Below, in pieces: positions 9,245-16,691 of a stretch of 64,000 nucleotides of DNA; positions within the stretch are counted from its first letter, which is position 1; every line of letters begins with the position of its first letter. The notes below the pieces were generated by a model that saw nothing but the letters and a program-made list of their open reading frames with translations, had not been told where the DNA came from and did no database searches. The position numbers and the translations under genes were made by a program. Where the stretch lies: the NCBI GenBank assembly GCA_030835125.1, contig JAUQWM010000002.1, positions 1 to 64,000 of the forward strand, read 5' to 3'. Origin of the DNA: Gemmatimonadaceae bacterium (GTDB lineage: Bacteria; Gemmatimonadota; Gemmatimonadetes; Gemmatimonadales; Gemmatimonadaceae).

Positions 9245-9953
9245 GCGATTCGGATTGAGAGCGATGGTGGCGGCCGGCGCGTTCGTGCTGGTCGCGTCGT
9301 CAGGCTGCGGGCCGAACGGTCCGGAACCGGCGAAAGATACGGCAGGGGACACCGCCGCCGGCGTTCGCCCGTCGCCGGCCGTCCCGACGGCGGCAGACCC
9401 GCGCCCCACGATGCTGATCGTCGGCACGTCGCTGACGGCGGGACTCGGCGTCGACCCGGACAGCGCCTACCCCGCGATCCTGCAGCGCAAGCTCGACTCC
9501 GCCGGCATCGCGCTCCGGGTCGTGAATGCGGGCTTCAGCGGGGAGACCTCGGCCGGCGCACTCCGGCGCATCGAGTGGCTGCTGAAGGACACCGCGGCCG
9601 TGGTCATGATCGAGACGGGTGCCAACGATGGCCTGCGGGGTCAGGATGTGGACTCCACGCGCGCGACCCTGAGGGCGATCGTTCGCCGCGTGAAAGCTGC
9701 GCTGCCGGAAGCCACGATCGTACTCGCCCAGATGGAGTCTCCGCCGAACCTCGGTGAGCGCTATACGACGGCGTTTCGCGCCATGTTTCCCGCGGTGGCG
9801 AGCGAGGAAGGCGTGGTCCTGCTCCCGTTCCTGCTGGATGGTGTCGCCGGGGTTCCCGAGCTGAACCAGGGGGATGGGATCCACCCGAATGAGGAAGGGG
9901 CGCGCAGGGTGGCCGAGAACGTCTTCACCTCACTCCGTTCGGTGCTGCGCTAA
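9243..9953 (+). CDS. tesA: SGNH/GDSL arylesterase / lysophospholipase, TesA-like lipoprotein
   Basis: Exported esterase of 236 residues, of the SGNH hydrolase family. Start ATG 9243 gives a basic N-terminus (MRFGLR), a hydrophobic stretch and a lipobox-like SSGC. Block I is VGTSLTAGLG: the nucleophilic serine is present, but the usual GDS is GTS. Block III is TGAND and block V is DGIHPN, giving the catalytic Asp and His. It should cleave acyl or lysophospholipid esters in the envelope. It is divergent from ybbA/ybbP, matching the classical tesA context. The two start codons overlap, so each gene's leader lies inside the other gene. Confidence 0.88.
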   Translation: MRFGLRAMVAAGAFVLVASSGCGPNGPEPAKDTAGDTAAGVRPSPAVPTAADPRPTMLIVGTSLTAGLGVDPDSAYPAILQRKLDSAGIALRVVNAGFSGETSAGALRRIEWLLKDTAAVVMIETGANDGLRGQDVDSTRATLRAIVRRVKAALPEATIVLAQMESPPNLGERYTTAFRAMFPAVASEEGVVLLPFLLDGVAGVPELNQGDGIHPNEEGARRVAENVFTSLRSVLR

Positions 9954-10176
9954 CGGGGGCCGGGGATGAAGGTCATAGGAGGCAGTTCGACGCGGGCTCG
10001 CCTCTCTGCGCTTTGCGCCCTGCGCTCACTCCGGTCCTCGCCGCCGCCTGCGACGCGTGCCCGTCTCTTGAGAGTGCGCAATCGTGGCTGCGTGGGTTGA
10101 CGGGCGGGAACCTGTCCGCTAACATCAATGGCTACCTAGCTTTACACTGATTCAACGTCCAGAGACACGCGGTCCA
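9954..10176. other. Intergenic region with three TGCGCYY heptamers
   Basis: Gap between the esterase gene and efp. It holds three heptamers TGCGCTT, TGCGCCC and TGCGCTC at 10007-10027 (reverse complement resembles the GCGCAAG array at 52084). The last 70 bases are AT-richer and probably hold the efp promoter and leader; I cannot assign -35 and -10 boxes with confidence. Confidence 0.5.
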
Positions 10177-10743
10177 ATGGCTATTCCAGCAACCCAGATT
10201 CGGCGCGGCATGGTGATTGTTTTCGAGGGCCAGCCCTGCCGGATCGTCGATTTCCGCCATCACACGCCGGGCAACCTCCGTGCGATGGTGCAGGCCAAGC
10301 TCAAGAACATCCGGACCGGCGCCGGTTTCGAGCATCGCTTCCGTGCCGACGACTCGGTCGAGAGGGCGTCGATGGAAACGCACGACCTGGAGTTCCTGTA
10401 CCAGGGCGGCGACACGTACCACTTCATGAACGTCGAGAACTACGACCAGCTCGAGATGGACGCCGAGACGCTTGGCGACAACGCGCAGTGGATGGTGCCG
10501 AATATGCGACTGCAGGCCGAGTTCTACGACGGGCGGCCGGTCGCTATCACCATGCCGCAGGCGTTGACGTTCGAGATTGTCGATACGTCTCCGGTGATGA
10601 AGACCGCGACGAAGACGTCGTCGTTCAAGCCGGCGAAGCTCGAGAACGGCGTCACCATCCAGGTGCCGGAGTTCATTCCGTCGGGTGTCCGCGTGCGGGT
10701 CAATCCCAACACGGGTGAGTACCTGGATCGCGCGAAGGACTGA
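10177..10743 (+). CDS. efp: Translation elongation factor P
   Basis: EF-P, 188 residues, the normal length, with the three beta-barrel domains (KOW-like N-terminal barrel, central OB domain, C-terminal OB domain ending in GVRVRVNPNTGEYL). It binds the ribosome between P and E sites and rescues stalling at consecutive prolines. At the tip of the domain I loop, where E. coli has the modified lysine K34, the sequence is HTPGNLRA, so asparagine (N33) sits there and neither lysine nor the rhamnosylated arginine of the other branch is present. I recall this TPGN loop from Acidobacteria-like proteins, so it is probably a natural subtype. The gene precedes the tRNA cluster. Confidence 0.95.
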   Translation: MAIPATQIRRGMVIVFEGQPCRIVDFRHHTPGNLRAMVQAKLKNIRTGAGFEHRFRADDSVERASMETHDLEFLYQGGDTYHFMNVENYDQLEMDAETLGDNAQWMVPNMRLQAEFYDGRPVAITMPQALTFEIVDTSPVMKTATKTSSFKPAKLENGVTIQVPEFIPSGVRVRVNPNTGEYLDRAKD

Positions 10744-10796
10744 GGAGTCCGCTGGTTGATTCGACCAGTTGGCCGCTTTAAGATCCAAGCCTCAGT

Positions 10797-10890
10797 ACGG
10801 AGTGCTGGAGCTGGTTGCTCGCCGGTTCCAGATCCCGCTGCGGAGTGCTGGTGGTGGGAGCTGAATGCGGGTTGCTGCGTGCTGGTGTTA
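10797..10890. repeat. Degenerate GCTGCGTGCTGG-type repeat
   Basis: Between efp and tRNA-His, variants of GGAGTGCTGG, GTGCTGGTG and GCTGCGTGCTGG recur at short distance. The words match those in the inverted repeat at 5805-5982 and the tract at 21.0 kb, so this looks like a third member of a dispersed family rather than unique DNA. Confidence 0.5.
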
Positions 10891-10891
10891 C

Positions 10892-10967
10892 GGTGACTGT
10901 AGCTCAATTGGTTAGAGCACCGGACTGTGGCTCCGGGGGTTGCGGGTTCAAGTCCCGTCAGTCACCC
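10892..10967 (+). tRNA. tRNA-His (GTG)
   Basis: Cloverleaf with acceptor GTGACTG/CAGTCAC, an extra 5' G opposite the discriminator C as in all tRNA-His, a D arm beginning TAGCTCAATTGG, anticodon GTG in the loop between CGGA and TCCG, and T arm GGGTTCAAGTCCC. The 3' CCA is not encoded. First gene of an eight-tRNA cluster. Confidence 0.95.
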
Positions 10968-10981
10968 CTGAAAACGGACGT

Positions 10982-11054
10982 AGGTCGGTAGCTCAATTGG
11001 TAGAGCACTGGTCTCCAAAACCAGCGGTTGGGGGTTCGAGTCCCTCCCGGCCTG
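10982..11054 (+). tRNA. tRNA-Trp (CCA anticodon)
   Basis: Acceptor AGGTCGG/CCGGCCT, anticodon stem CTGGT/ACCAG with anticodon CCA, T loop GGTTCGAGTCC. It reads UGG. The 3' CCA tail is not encoded. Confidence 0.95.
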
Positions 11055-11145
11055 TTTGAACGAGATGGGGGACGGGAGAGGGGGTGACGTGAGAAGGGGA
11101 TCGAGCTTCTTTCGTCGCCGGTTCCCGTCCGCTGTCAGCAGTGAT

Positions 11146-11218
11146 GGCGGTATCGTCTAGAGGCCCAGGACACAGCCCTCTCAAGGCTGGAACACGGGTT
11201 CGAATCCCGTTACCGCTA
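11146..11218 (+). tRNA. tRNA-Glu (CTC)
   Basis: Acceptor GGCGGTA/TACCGCT, anticodon stem CAGCC/GGCTG with loop CTCTCAA (anticodon CTC), T arm GGGTTCGAATCCC. It reads GAG. It shares the cluster with a second glutamate tRNA. Confidence 0.94.
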
Positions 11219-11260
11219 TGAACAAGGGCAGGGGTGGCAGAAGGTGGCCGGGGTCCTCCC

Positions 11261-11287
11261 GTCTCCAGTCCGCCGTCCCGGTCCGCC
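11261..11287. repeat. Degenerate GTCCGCC heptamers in tRNA spacer
   Basis: GTCTCCA, GTCCGCC, GTCCCG and GTCCGCC follow one another in the spacer between the two glutamate tRNA genes; one unit is a base short. Weak example of the heptamer pattern seen elsewhere. Confidence 0.4.
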
Positions 11288-11294
11288 GTGAGAG

Positions 11295-11366
11295 GGCCCC
11301 ATCGTCTATCGGTTAGGACGGCACTCTTTCAAGGTGCAGAGAGGGGTTCGACTCCCCTTGGGGCTG
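11295..11366 (+). tRNA. tRNA-Glu (TTC)
   Basis: Acceptor GGCCCCA/TGGGGCT, anticodon stem GCACT/GGTGC with loop CTTTCAA (anticodon TTC), T arm GGGGTTCGACTCCCC. It reads GAA and, by wobble, GAG. A CGTTAGGC octamer sits in the spacer after it (11382-11389). Confidence 0.94.
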
Positions 11367-11401
11367 TGCAAGGGGTTTGCGCGTTAGGCAGGATGTCGTT
11401 G

Positions 11402-11475
11402 GGGGCTGTAGCTCAGCTGGTTAGAGTGCCGGTCTGTCACACCGGAGGTCGCGGGTTCGATCCCCGTCAGCCCCG
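11402..11475 (+). tRNA. tRNA-Asp (GTC)
   Basis: Acceptor GGGGCTG/CAGCCCC, anticodon stem CCGGT/ACCGG with loop CTGTCAC (anticodon GTC), T arm CGGGTTCGATCCCCG. Confidence 0.95.
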
Positions 11476-11482
11476 CTTGAAT

Positions 11483-11517
11483 GCAGAGTGCAGAGCGCAG
11501 ATTGCAGATTGCAGAAC
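11483..11517. repeat. Heptanucleotide array, unit GCAGAGT/GCAGATT (5 copies)
   Basis: Five consecutive 7-mers GCAGAGT, GCAGAGC, GCAGATT, GCAGATT, GCAGAAC immediately after tRNA-Asp. The same unit forms the long arrays at 56004 and 61793. Confidence 0.85.
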
Positions 11518-11570
11518 AAGGCTTGCAGGCCAGCGACCTGGTACGGGATTCCGTATCTCGCTGCCAATCC

Positions 11571-11605
11571 GCAATCCGCAATCCGCACTCAGCAATCCGC
11601 AATTG
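11571..11605. repeat. Heptanucleotide array, unit GCAATCC (5 copies)
   Basis: GCAATCC, GCAATCC, GCACTCA, GCAATCC and GCAATTG in the spacer just ahead of tRNA-Leu, the second array in the same spacer but with a different unit. Confidence 0.85.
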
Positions 11606-11608
11606 ATC

Positions 11609-11690
11609 GCCCTGGTGGTGAAATTGGTAGACACGCCATCTTGAGGGGGTGGTGCCGCAAGGCGTCGCGGTTCGAGTCCGCGCCAGGGCA
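11609..11690 (+). tRNA. tRNA-Leu (GAG)
   Basis: Class II tRNA with a long variable arm. Acceptor GCCCTGG/CCAGGGC, anticodon stem CCATC/GGTGG with loop TTGAGGG (anticodon GAG), variable arm TGCCGCAAGGCGTC, T arm GCGGTTCGAGTCCGC. Confidence 0.95.
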
Positions 11691-11701
11691 TGAGAGAAGC
11701 G

Positions 11702-11773
11702 AGGCACCAGGCAACAGGCATCGGACAACAGGTGGTGCGTTACCCGATGCCTGATGCCCGATACCTGATGCCT
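11702..11773. repeat. Heptamer array GATGCCT with inverted partner
   Basis: Four 7-mers GATGCCT, GATGCCC, GATACCT and GATGCCT at 11746-11773. The first pairs with CAGGCATCGG at 11715-11724 to give a 10-bp hairpin arm. The unit is the reverse complement of the GCATCRG family at 2376. Confidence 0.8.
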
Positions 11774-11781
11774 TGCACCTC

Positions 11782-11853
11782 GCCAGCGTAGCTCAGTGGT
11801 AGAGCACCCGATTCGTAATCGGGCGGTCGTCGGTTCAATCCCGACCGCTGGCT
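11782..11853 (+). tRNA. tRNA-Thr (CGT)
   Basis: Acceptor GCCAGCG/CGCTGGC, anticodon stem CCCGA/TCGGG with loop TTCGTAA (anticodon CGT), T arm CGGTTCAATCCCG. It reads ACG, a frequent threonine codon in this GC-rich DNA. Confidence 0.95.
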
Positions 11854-11861
11854 CTGAACGA

Positions 11862-11889
11862 GTTGAGAGTTGAGAGTTGGGAGTTGAGA
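11862..11889. repeat. Heptanucleotide array, unit GTTGAGA (4 copies)
   Basis: GTTGAGA, GTTGAGA, GTTGGGA, GTTGAGA in the spacer between tRNA-Thr and tRNA-Gly. Confidence 0.85.
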
Positions 11890-11927
11890 GTGGTCAGATC
11901 TTCTGCAGTCCTGGATTTCGTGAAGTT

Positions 11928-12000
<73 letters not shown>

Positions 12001-12029
12001 CTGTTCCCCTTGTGCGCAGATGATGAAAG

Positions 12030-12065
12030 GCGGCCTCCACACTGGCGTGTGGGGGCCGCTTTTTC
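12030..12065 (+). terminator. Rho-independent terminator of the tRNA cluster
   Basis: 13-bp GC-rich stem with one G-T pair (12030-12042 with 12047-12059), loop TGGC, followed by TTTTT at 12060-12064. It closes the His-to-Gly tRNA cluster. Confidence 0.9.
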
Positions 12066-12192
12066 CATGCCGGGGGCGGGACAGGGCACCGGGAGGCACG
12101 GCTGAAACCGGCCCGCCGGCCTTCGCGTATGGGATGCCCATAGGACGTGGGAACCCCGACATTGTGCCCCGCGGCCCCCGTCGCTACGCTCA

Positions 12193-12207
12193 TATTGGAA
12201 TCCAATA
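12193..12207. promoter_or_regulatory. Candidate PadR operator overlapping the ribosome-binding site
   Basis: Perfect 15-bp dyad TATTGGA-A-TCCAATA ending at the first base of AGGA (12207-12210), the probable Shine-Dalgarno of padR (ATG 12217). A PadR dimer bound here would block its own expression and that of the coupled permease. That the regulator binds this site is inference. Confidence 0.6.
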
Positions 12208-12216
12208 GGAAAGACC

Positions 12217-12561
12217 ATGGCCGACAAGCTCGACGTGAAGCAGGGCACCCTCGCCCTCATGATCCTCAGGACCCTCGACGTCCTCGGGCCCCTGCACGGC
12301 TACGGCGTTGCCCGCCGCATCGAGGAGACCAGCAGGAACCGGCTGACCCTCAACTACGGCACCCTGTACCCGGCGCTCCTCAAGCTCGAACAGGAAGGCT
12401 TCATCAGCGGGGAATGGCGGCCGTCGGAAAACAACCGCCGGGCGAAGTACTACGCGCTCACGCCCGCGGGACGGAAGCAGTTGGCGCGCGAGACGCGCGA
12501 GTGGCACGAGACCGCCGACCTCATCGCCGCCTTCCTTGCCCCGCGCCGGGAGGCCCGATGA
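12217..12561 (+). CDS. PadR family transcriptional regulator
   Basis: Small winged-helix repressor of 114 residues. It shows the subfamily's blocks PLHGYGVARRI (helix leading into the wing), GTLYPALLKLEQEGF (recognition helix) and SENNRRAKYYALT (wing), and ends with a short dimerisation helix. This is the short PadR form that partners ADOP permeases. AGGA precedes ATG 12217, and a perfect dyad touches that ribosome-binding site. The stop codon overlaps the permease start by four bases (ATGA), so the two are one operon; auto-repression with release by an envelope-stress or antimicrobial ligand is the likely logic. Confidence 0.93.
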   Translation: MADKLDVKQGTLALMILRTLDVLGPLHGYGVARRIEETSRNRLTLNYGTLYPALLKLEQEGFISGEWRPSENNRRAKYYALTPAGRKQLARETREWHETADLIAAFLAPRREAR

Positions 12562-15245
12562 TGCGCCTTCGCGAAGGCCTGGCACGCCTCACCGGCGCCT
12601 TCAGGCGGCACAGGGCCGAGGACGACCTGCACGCCGAGTTCGAGTCCCACCTCGAGATGGAAACCGCCGAGTACATCCGTCGGGGCATGGCCCCTGACGA
12701 GGCGCGACGGCAGGCGCTCATCGCGTCAGGCGGCCTGACGCAGGCGACCGAGGCGGTTCGCGCCCAGCGCGGCATTCCGTGGCTGGAGGGCATCACGACC
12801 GACCTCCGGTATGCCTTTCGCGCCCTGCGGCACAGTCCGGCCTTCACCACGGTCGTGGTCCTCACGCTCGCGCTGGGCATCGGGGCCAATACGGCCATCT
12901 TCGGCGTCGTTCGCGCGGTCGTCCTGAAGCCGCTGCCCCACCGCGACGGGGACCGCCTGGTCTACCTCCGGCAATCGCACGACGGCCCCGGCGGCGAGAG
13001 CATCCTGTTCTCCGTCCCCGAGGTGCGGGACTACCGCGAGGGCACGAAGACGTTAGGCGGCATCGCCGAATACTCGCCGTTCACGTTCACCCTCCGCGAC
13101 GGGAATGACGCGCTGCGGGTCACCGCCGGGCTGGTTACGGGCAACTTCTTCCAGGTGATGGGACTCTCCCCGATCCTCGGCCGCGTCACCGATGCCACCG
13201 ACGACGGGGCCGGCGTGCCGCCGGTCATGGTCCTGACGCACGAGTACTGGATGCGGCGATTCAACGGCGACTCGAGCGTGATCGGCCGGCTGGTGAAGGT
13301 CGACAGCCGGACCGTGCCGGTGATCGGCGTGCTCGAGCCGGCACCCTACTTCCCCGACCGGGTGGATGTGTTCTTCAACATGGTGATCAGCGATCATCAC
13401 GTCAGCGCCGCAATGGTGCAGGGACGAACGCACCGCATGACCGAGATGATCGCCCGGCTCGCCCCCGAGGCGACCGTGGAGCAGGTGCGGGCCGAGGTCG
13501 CCGCGGTCCACGAGCGGGTCGTGACCGAGCACCGGGAGGCGTACGACCCGGCCTCACACTTCCGCGTGGCGGTGATCCCGTTCCGGGAGGCGCTGGGGGC
13601 CCGCGCCCAGCTCATGCTGTGGCTCCTCGTCGGCGCGGCCGCGTTCGTCCTGGTCATCGCCGCGGCCAACGTGACGAACCTGACGCTCATGCGTGGCGTC
13701 CGCCGCGAGCCCGAACTCGTCGCCCGCGCGGCGCTGGGCGCCGGGTCCTCCCGGTTGCGCCGGCTGCTGCTCGCCGAGAACCTGCTGCTCACCCTCATGG
13801 GCGCGGTCCTCGGCGTCATGCTCGCGGTCGCGGGGACGGGACTCCTCGTCTCGTTCCTCAACCGCTACTCGGCGCGCGCCGGCGAGATCCGCCTCGATGG
13901 CGCGGTGCTCGGGTTCACGCTGGCGATGTCGGTCGCGCTGGCGCTGTTGCTGTCGTACGTCGCCGCGCTCCCGAAGGAAGGCGCGTTCGCGGCGCTGATC
14001 TCGGCGGGTGGGCGTCGCGTCAGCGGGAGTGCGCGGAAGCACCGGCTGCAGCGCGGATTGGTGGTGGCACAGGTCGCCGTATCGGTGGTGCTCCTGGCGG
14101 GCGCGGGATTGCTGACCCGCACGATGGTCCAGTTGTCACAGGTCAGCACGGGGCTTCGCACGGAAGAAGTGCTGACGATGAACGTTCCGCTGCTCGAACT
14201 CTCGGACGCGAGAATCCTGGGCGCCGACGCGGCGGCGAAGGAGCGATACCAGCGCATGCTGCAGGAGCTTCGCGCCCTGCCGGGCGTCCGGGCGGTCGGG
14301 CTGGGATCGCCGTCTCCGCTCCGTCGCTCCACGGTCGTGTTCGAGGTCAAGGCGGAGGGCAAGGTGCTTGCCGTTGGCGAGGCGATGCCGCGCGGCGAGC
14401 TGCGGACCGCGGATCCCGGGTTCTTCAGTGCCGCCGGCATCCCGGTGCTTCGCGGTCGTGCATTCACCGAGAGCGACCGGGCGGAGTCGGGCAGGGTCGT
14501 GATCATCAACGAGACGCTGGCGAACCGGTACTGGCCCGGTGAGGACCCCGTCGGTCAGCGGATGGCGTGGACGGGCGACGTGCTGCGGTTCACGCCGATC
14601 AGCGGCGACTGGCGCACGGTCGTCGGGGTGGTTGGCAACACCCAGGACGGCGGGCTGGATACGGAGCCGCGTCCCGTCGTCTTCATGCCCTTCACCCAGA
14701 TGATGGCCATCGGCGGCGGGTTCGTCATCCGCGCCGACAGCAACATCGCGCGGCTGGCTCCGGCCGCCACGCGCGTGGTGAGGCGGATCGTCCCCACCGC
14801 GCTCATCGAGAACGTGATGACCGTCGCACAGATCAAGGACCAGAGCGTGGCCCCCCGGCGCGTCAACGCGGCCCTGGTATCGGCGTTCGGGCTTCTTGCG
14901 GTGATCATCGCCGCGGTGGGCATCGCGGGCGTGCTGGCATTCTCGGTGAGCGCCCGCACGAACGAGATCGGGATTCGGATGAGCCTTGGCGCGGACGGGG
15001 GCATGGTCCAGCGCATGATCCTGCGGGAGGGAGGAGCGCTCCTCGCGATCGGGACCGTGGTGGGCATCGCGGTCGCGTTCTTCGCGACCCGCGCAATCCG
15101 CGGACTCCTGTTCGGCGTGACGCCGAACGACCCGCTCACGCTCGTTGGCGTCGCGTTGATGATGGCGGCCATCGGCATCGTGGCCTGCTGGATTCCGGCG
15201 TCACGCGCGGCGCGGATCGACCCGGCCATCACGATGCGTTCCTAG
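12558..15245 (+). CDS. ADOP-type permease (FtsX/MacB domains, with PadR partner)
   Basis: Inner-membrane permease of 895 residues in the family often called acidobacterial duplicated orphan permeases. The first 80 or so residues form the family's N-terminal helical part (EFESHLEMETAEY). Next come a membrane segment near residue 100 (TLALGIGANTAIF), a MacB-type periplasmic domain, three helices, a second periplasmic domain and the final three helices ending with the motif RIDPAITMR. No ATPase is adjacent, which is normal for this family; how it is energised and what it moves are unknown. Start ATG 12558 overlaps the padR stop. Octamers CGTCAGGC and GCCTGACG face each other at 12724-12740 and CGTTAGGC lies at 13051. 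Confidence 0.9.
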   Translation: MMRLREGLARLTGAFRRHRAEDDLHAEFESHLEMETAEYIRRGMAPDEARRQALIASGGLTQATEAVRAQRGIPWLEGITTDLRYAFRALRHSPAFTTVVVLTLALGIGANTAIFGVVRAVVLKPLPHRDGDRLVYLRQSHDGPGGESILFSVPEVRDYREGTKTLGGIAEYSPFTFTLRDGNDALRVTAGLVTGNFFQVMGLSPILGRVTDATDDGAGVPPVMVLTHEYWMRRFNGDSSVIGRLVKVDSRTVPVIGVLEPAPYFPDRVDVFFNMVISDHHVSAAMVQGRTHRMTEMIARLAPEATVEQVRAEVAAVHERVVTEHREAYDPASHFRVAVIPFREALGARAQLMLWLLVGAAAFVLVIAAANVTNLTLMRGVRREPELVARAALGAGSSRLRRLLLAENLLLTLMGAVLGVMLAVAGTGLLVSFLNRYSARAGEIRLDGAVLGFTLAMSVALALLLSYVAALPKEGAFAALISAGGRRVSGSARKHRLQRGLVVAQVAVSVVLLAGAGLLTRTMVQLSQVSTGLRTEEVLTMNVPLLELSDARILGADAAAKERYQRMLQELRALPGVRAVGLGSPSPLRRSTVVFEVKAEGKVLAVGEAMPRGELRTADPGFFSAAGIPVLRGRAFTESDRAESGRVVIINETLANRYWPGEDPVGQRMAWTGDVLRFTPISGDWRTVVGVVGNTQDGGLDTEPRPVVFMPFTQMMAIGGGFVIRADSNIARLAPAATRVVRRIVPTALIENVMTVAQIKDQSVAPRRVNAALVSAFGLLAVIIAAVGIAGVLAFSVSARTNEIGIRMSLGADGGMVQRMILREGGALLAIGTVVGIAVAFFATRAIRGLLFGVTPNDPLTLVGVALMMAAIGIVACWIPASRAARIDPAITMRS

Positions 15246-15301
15246 GGAAGCGACCGGCTTCCGGCGGTCGACCACATCGTGGCGGCATCGGCGGTGCCGA
15301 A

Positions 15302-15363
15302 GCCCGGCGAGCCTTGGTGCGCCAATCGCCGGGCGGCGGCCGGCGCCTGACATCCAGGCGCCG
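15302..15363. terminator. Two GC-rich hairpins between convergent genes
   Basis: GCCCGGCGA (15302-15310) pairs with TCGCCGGGC (15326-15334), and CGGCGCCTG (15341-15349) with CAGGCGCCG (15355-15363). Neither has a T-tract; together they may terminate transcription from both sides. Confidence 0.5.
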
Positions 15364-15375
15364 CGCCATGACTCG

Positions 15376-15672
15376 TCAGGCAGGCGGGGCGTCGCGGTCC
15401 ATCCGGTCGCGCAGCTTCTGGTACCCGTCCTTCAGGTCCTTCAGCCAGCCGCTCGTCCGCTCCCTCGCCTCGTCCATCGCGTCGTCGATCTGGTCGTCTG
15501 CCTTGTCGGCCCAGACGGCCGCGCGGGACCTCAGGTCGTCGAGCTTCGTGTCGAGCTCCGCCAGTTCATCCCGGAGCTCCGCCTTCCCGAGTGCCGCCTT
15601 CACCCGCAGTTCGTCACGCTCCCGCTGCAGGTCGTGCACCAGTTCGTCCATGCGCTCTTTCCATGTCGCCAT
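15376..15672 (-). CDS. Small charged coiled-coil protein, unknown function
   Basis: 98-residue, highly charged helical protein without a signal peptide. Starting at ATG 15672 (MATWKERMDEL), behind a GGGAGGG Shine-Dalgarno, it has an almost continuous heptad pattern of Leu, Ala and Val with acidic and basic residues between, suggesting a coiled coil for most of its length, and ends in DRDAPPA. I do not recognise a named family; it recalls small stress-related or histone-like helical proteins, but that is only a resemblance. An upstream open extension lacks protein-like character. Confidence 0.65.
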   Translation of the reverse strand: MATWKERMDELVHDLQRERDELRVKAALGKAELRDELAELDTKLDDLRSRAAVWADKADDQIDDAMDEARERTSGWLKDLKDGYQKLRDRMDRDAPPA

Positions 15673-15704
15673 GTGTCCCTCCCGGGGTTTGCACCGAAGG
15701 AATC

Positions 15705-16313
15705 TCAGCCGCCACCGTCCGCTGGCAGTCCCTGGATCTCCGTGAATCGTGCCGTCCACACCTGCATTCGCACCGGCGAGCCGGGCGTCTCACTCACGGT
15801 CGCCTGCAATCGGAAGCCCAGGCGTCGGGGAACTCCGGAACTTGGGGTGTTGCGCTCGTCACACCAGACCTCGACACACCCGAACCTCGGTACCCTCGCC
15901 GCCAGGCCAAGGACCGCGCGCGCCGCTTCGGTCACCAGTCCCTGACCAGCCGCATCGGCTCGCACCCAGTACCCGAGTTCGACGCGATCCGCATCAGCGA
16001 ACTCGACGCGCCCGGTCTCCCGGCGAGGGAACAGACCTGCCTCGCCAAGGACGCGCCCGTCGAGCGCGAACGCGCCGAACCGCCAGTTCCGGTTCGCGTC
16101 GAAGTCTTCCGCGAAGCCCGCCAGCCGGGCTGCGAGGTCCGGGAGCGGCGCGGGAGCGACGACGCGCGCAGGCACCCACGCCAGCAACCAGTCGCGGTTC
16201 GCCTCCAGCACTGGCAACAACGCGTCGGCATCCGACGCCTGCCACGGCCGCAAGAGAAGCCGCGGCGTGGTCACCCTCCGCGGAAAAACCTCAACCGACG
16301 CAGCTCCGGCCAC
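15705..16313 (-). CDS. GNAT family N-acetyltransferase (RimJ/RimL-like)
   Basis: Cytoplasmic acetyl-CoA-dependent acyltransferase of 202 residues. The N-terminal segment TPRLLLRPW is the hallmark of the Acetyltransf_3 (RimJ/RimL) subgroup. The acetyl-CoA loop is LGYWVRADAAGQGLVTEA, and the later DERNTPSSGVPRRLGF corresponds to the conserved 'N..S......LGF' motif. Members acetylate ribosomal protein N-termini, other proteins or small amines; the substrate is not evident. Translation starts at GTG 16313. It precedes the coiled-coil gene on the same strand by about 30 bases, possibly co-transcribed. Confidence 0.88.
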   Translation of the reverse strand: MAGAASVEVFPRRVTTPRLLLRPWQASDADALLPVLEANRDWLLAWVPARVVAPAPLPDLAARLAGFAEDFDANRNWRFGAFALDGRVLGEAGLFPRRETGRVEFADADRVELGYWVRADAAGQGLVTEAARAVLGLAARVPRFGCVEVWCDERNTPSSGVPRRLGFRLQATVSETPGSPVRMQVWTARFTEIQGLPADGGG

Positions 16314-16443
16314 GAATCACTCCCGCCCGGTGTCCGTCACGCAGCGTTTCCCGGTATCACCGCGCTTCCGCATCGCCGCTGAGCCCACCGCACCATTCCC
16401 GCCATCCGGGTAGCAGGAACAGCCCAACCATCGCGAGGACATC

Positions 16444-16680
16444 ATGCAGCCGTGCGAGCTCTGCGGGAACACGTATGACAAGTCGTTCGAGGTCAAGTCA
16501 GCCGACGGTTCCATCCACATCTTCGACAGCTTTGAATGCGCGATCCACGTACTGGCGCCGACGTGCAGTCATTGTGACTGCCGGATCATCGGGCACGGCA
16601 TCGAGGCCGACGGGGATTTCTACTGCTGCGCCCACTGCGCCCGTCACAGCGGCGTCGAGGAAGTCGTCGATCGCGTCTGA
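16444..16680 (+). CDS. Small cysteine-rich zinc-binding protein
   Basis: 78-residue cytoplasmic protein with two metal-binding knuckles: CELCGNTYDKSFEV at the start and CSHCDCRIIGHG in the middle, then a CCAHCARH cluster near the end (nine cysteines in all, plus histidines). Similar small proteins are widespread and unnamed; the pattern suggests zinc binding rather than metallothionein-like storage. It sits between divergent and convergent neighbours and shows no functional link to them. Confidence 0.75.
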   Translation: MQPCELCGNTYDKSFEVKSADGSIHIFDSFECAIHVLAPTCSHCDCRIIGHGIEADGDFYCCAHCARHSGVEEVVDRV

Positions 16681-16691
16681 CGCGTGGCGGC

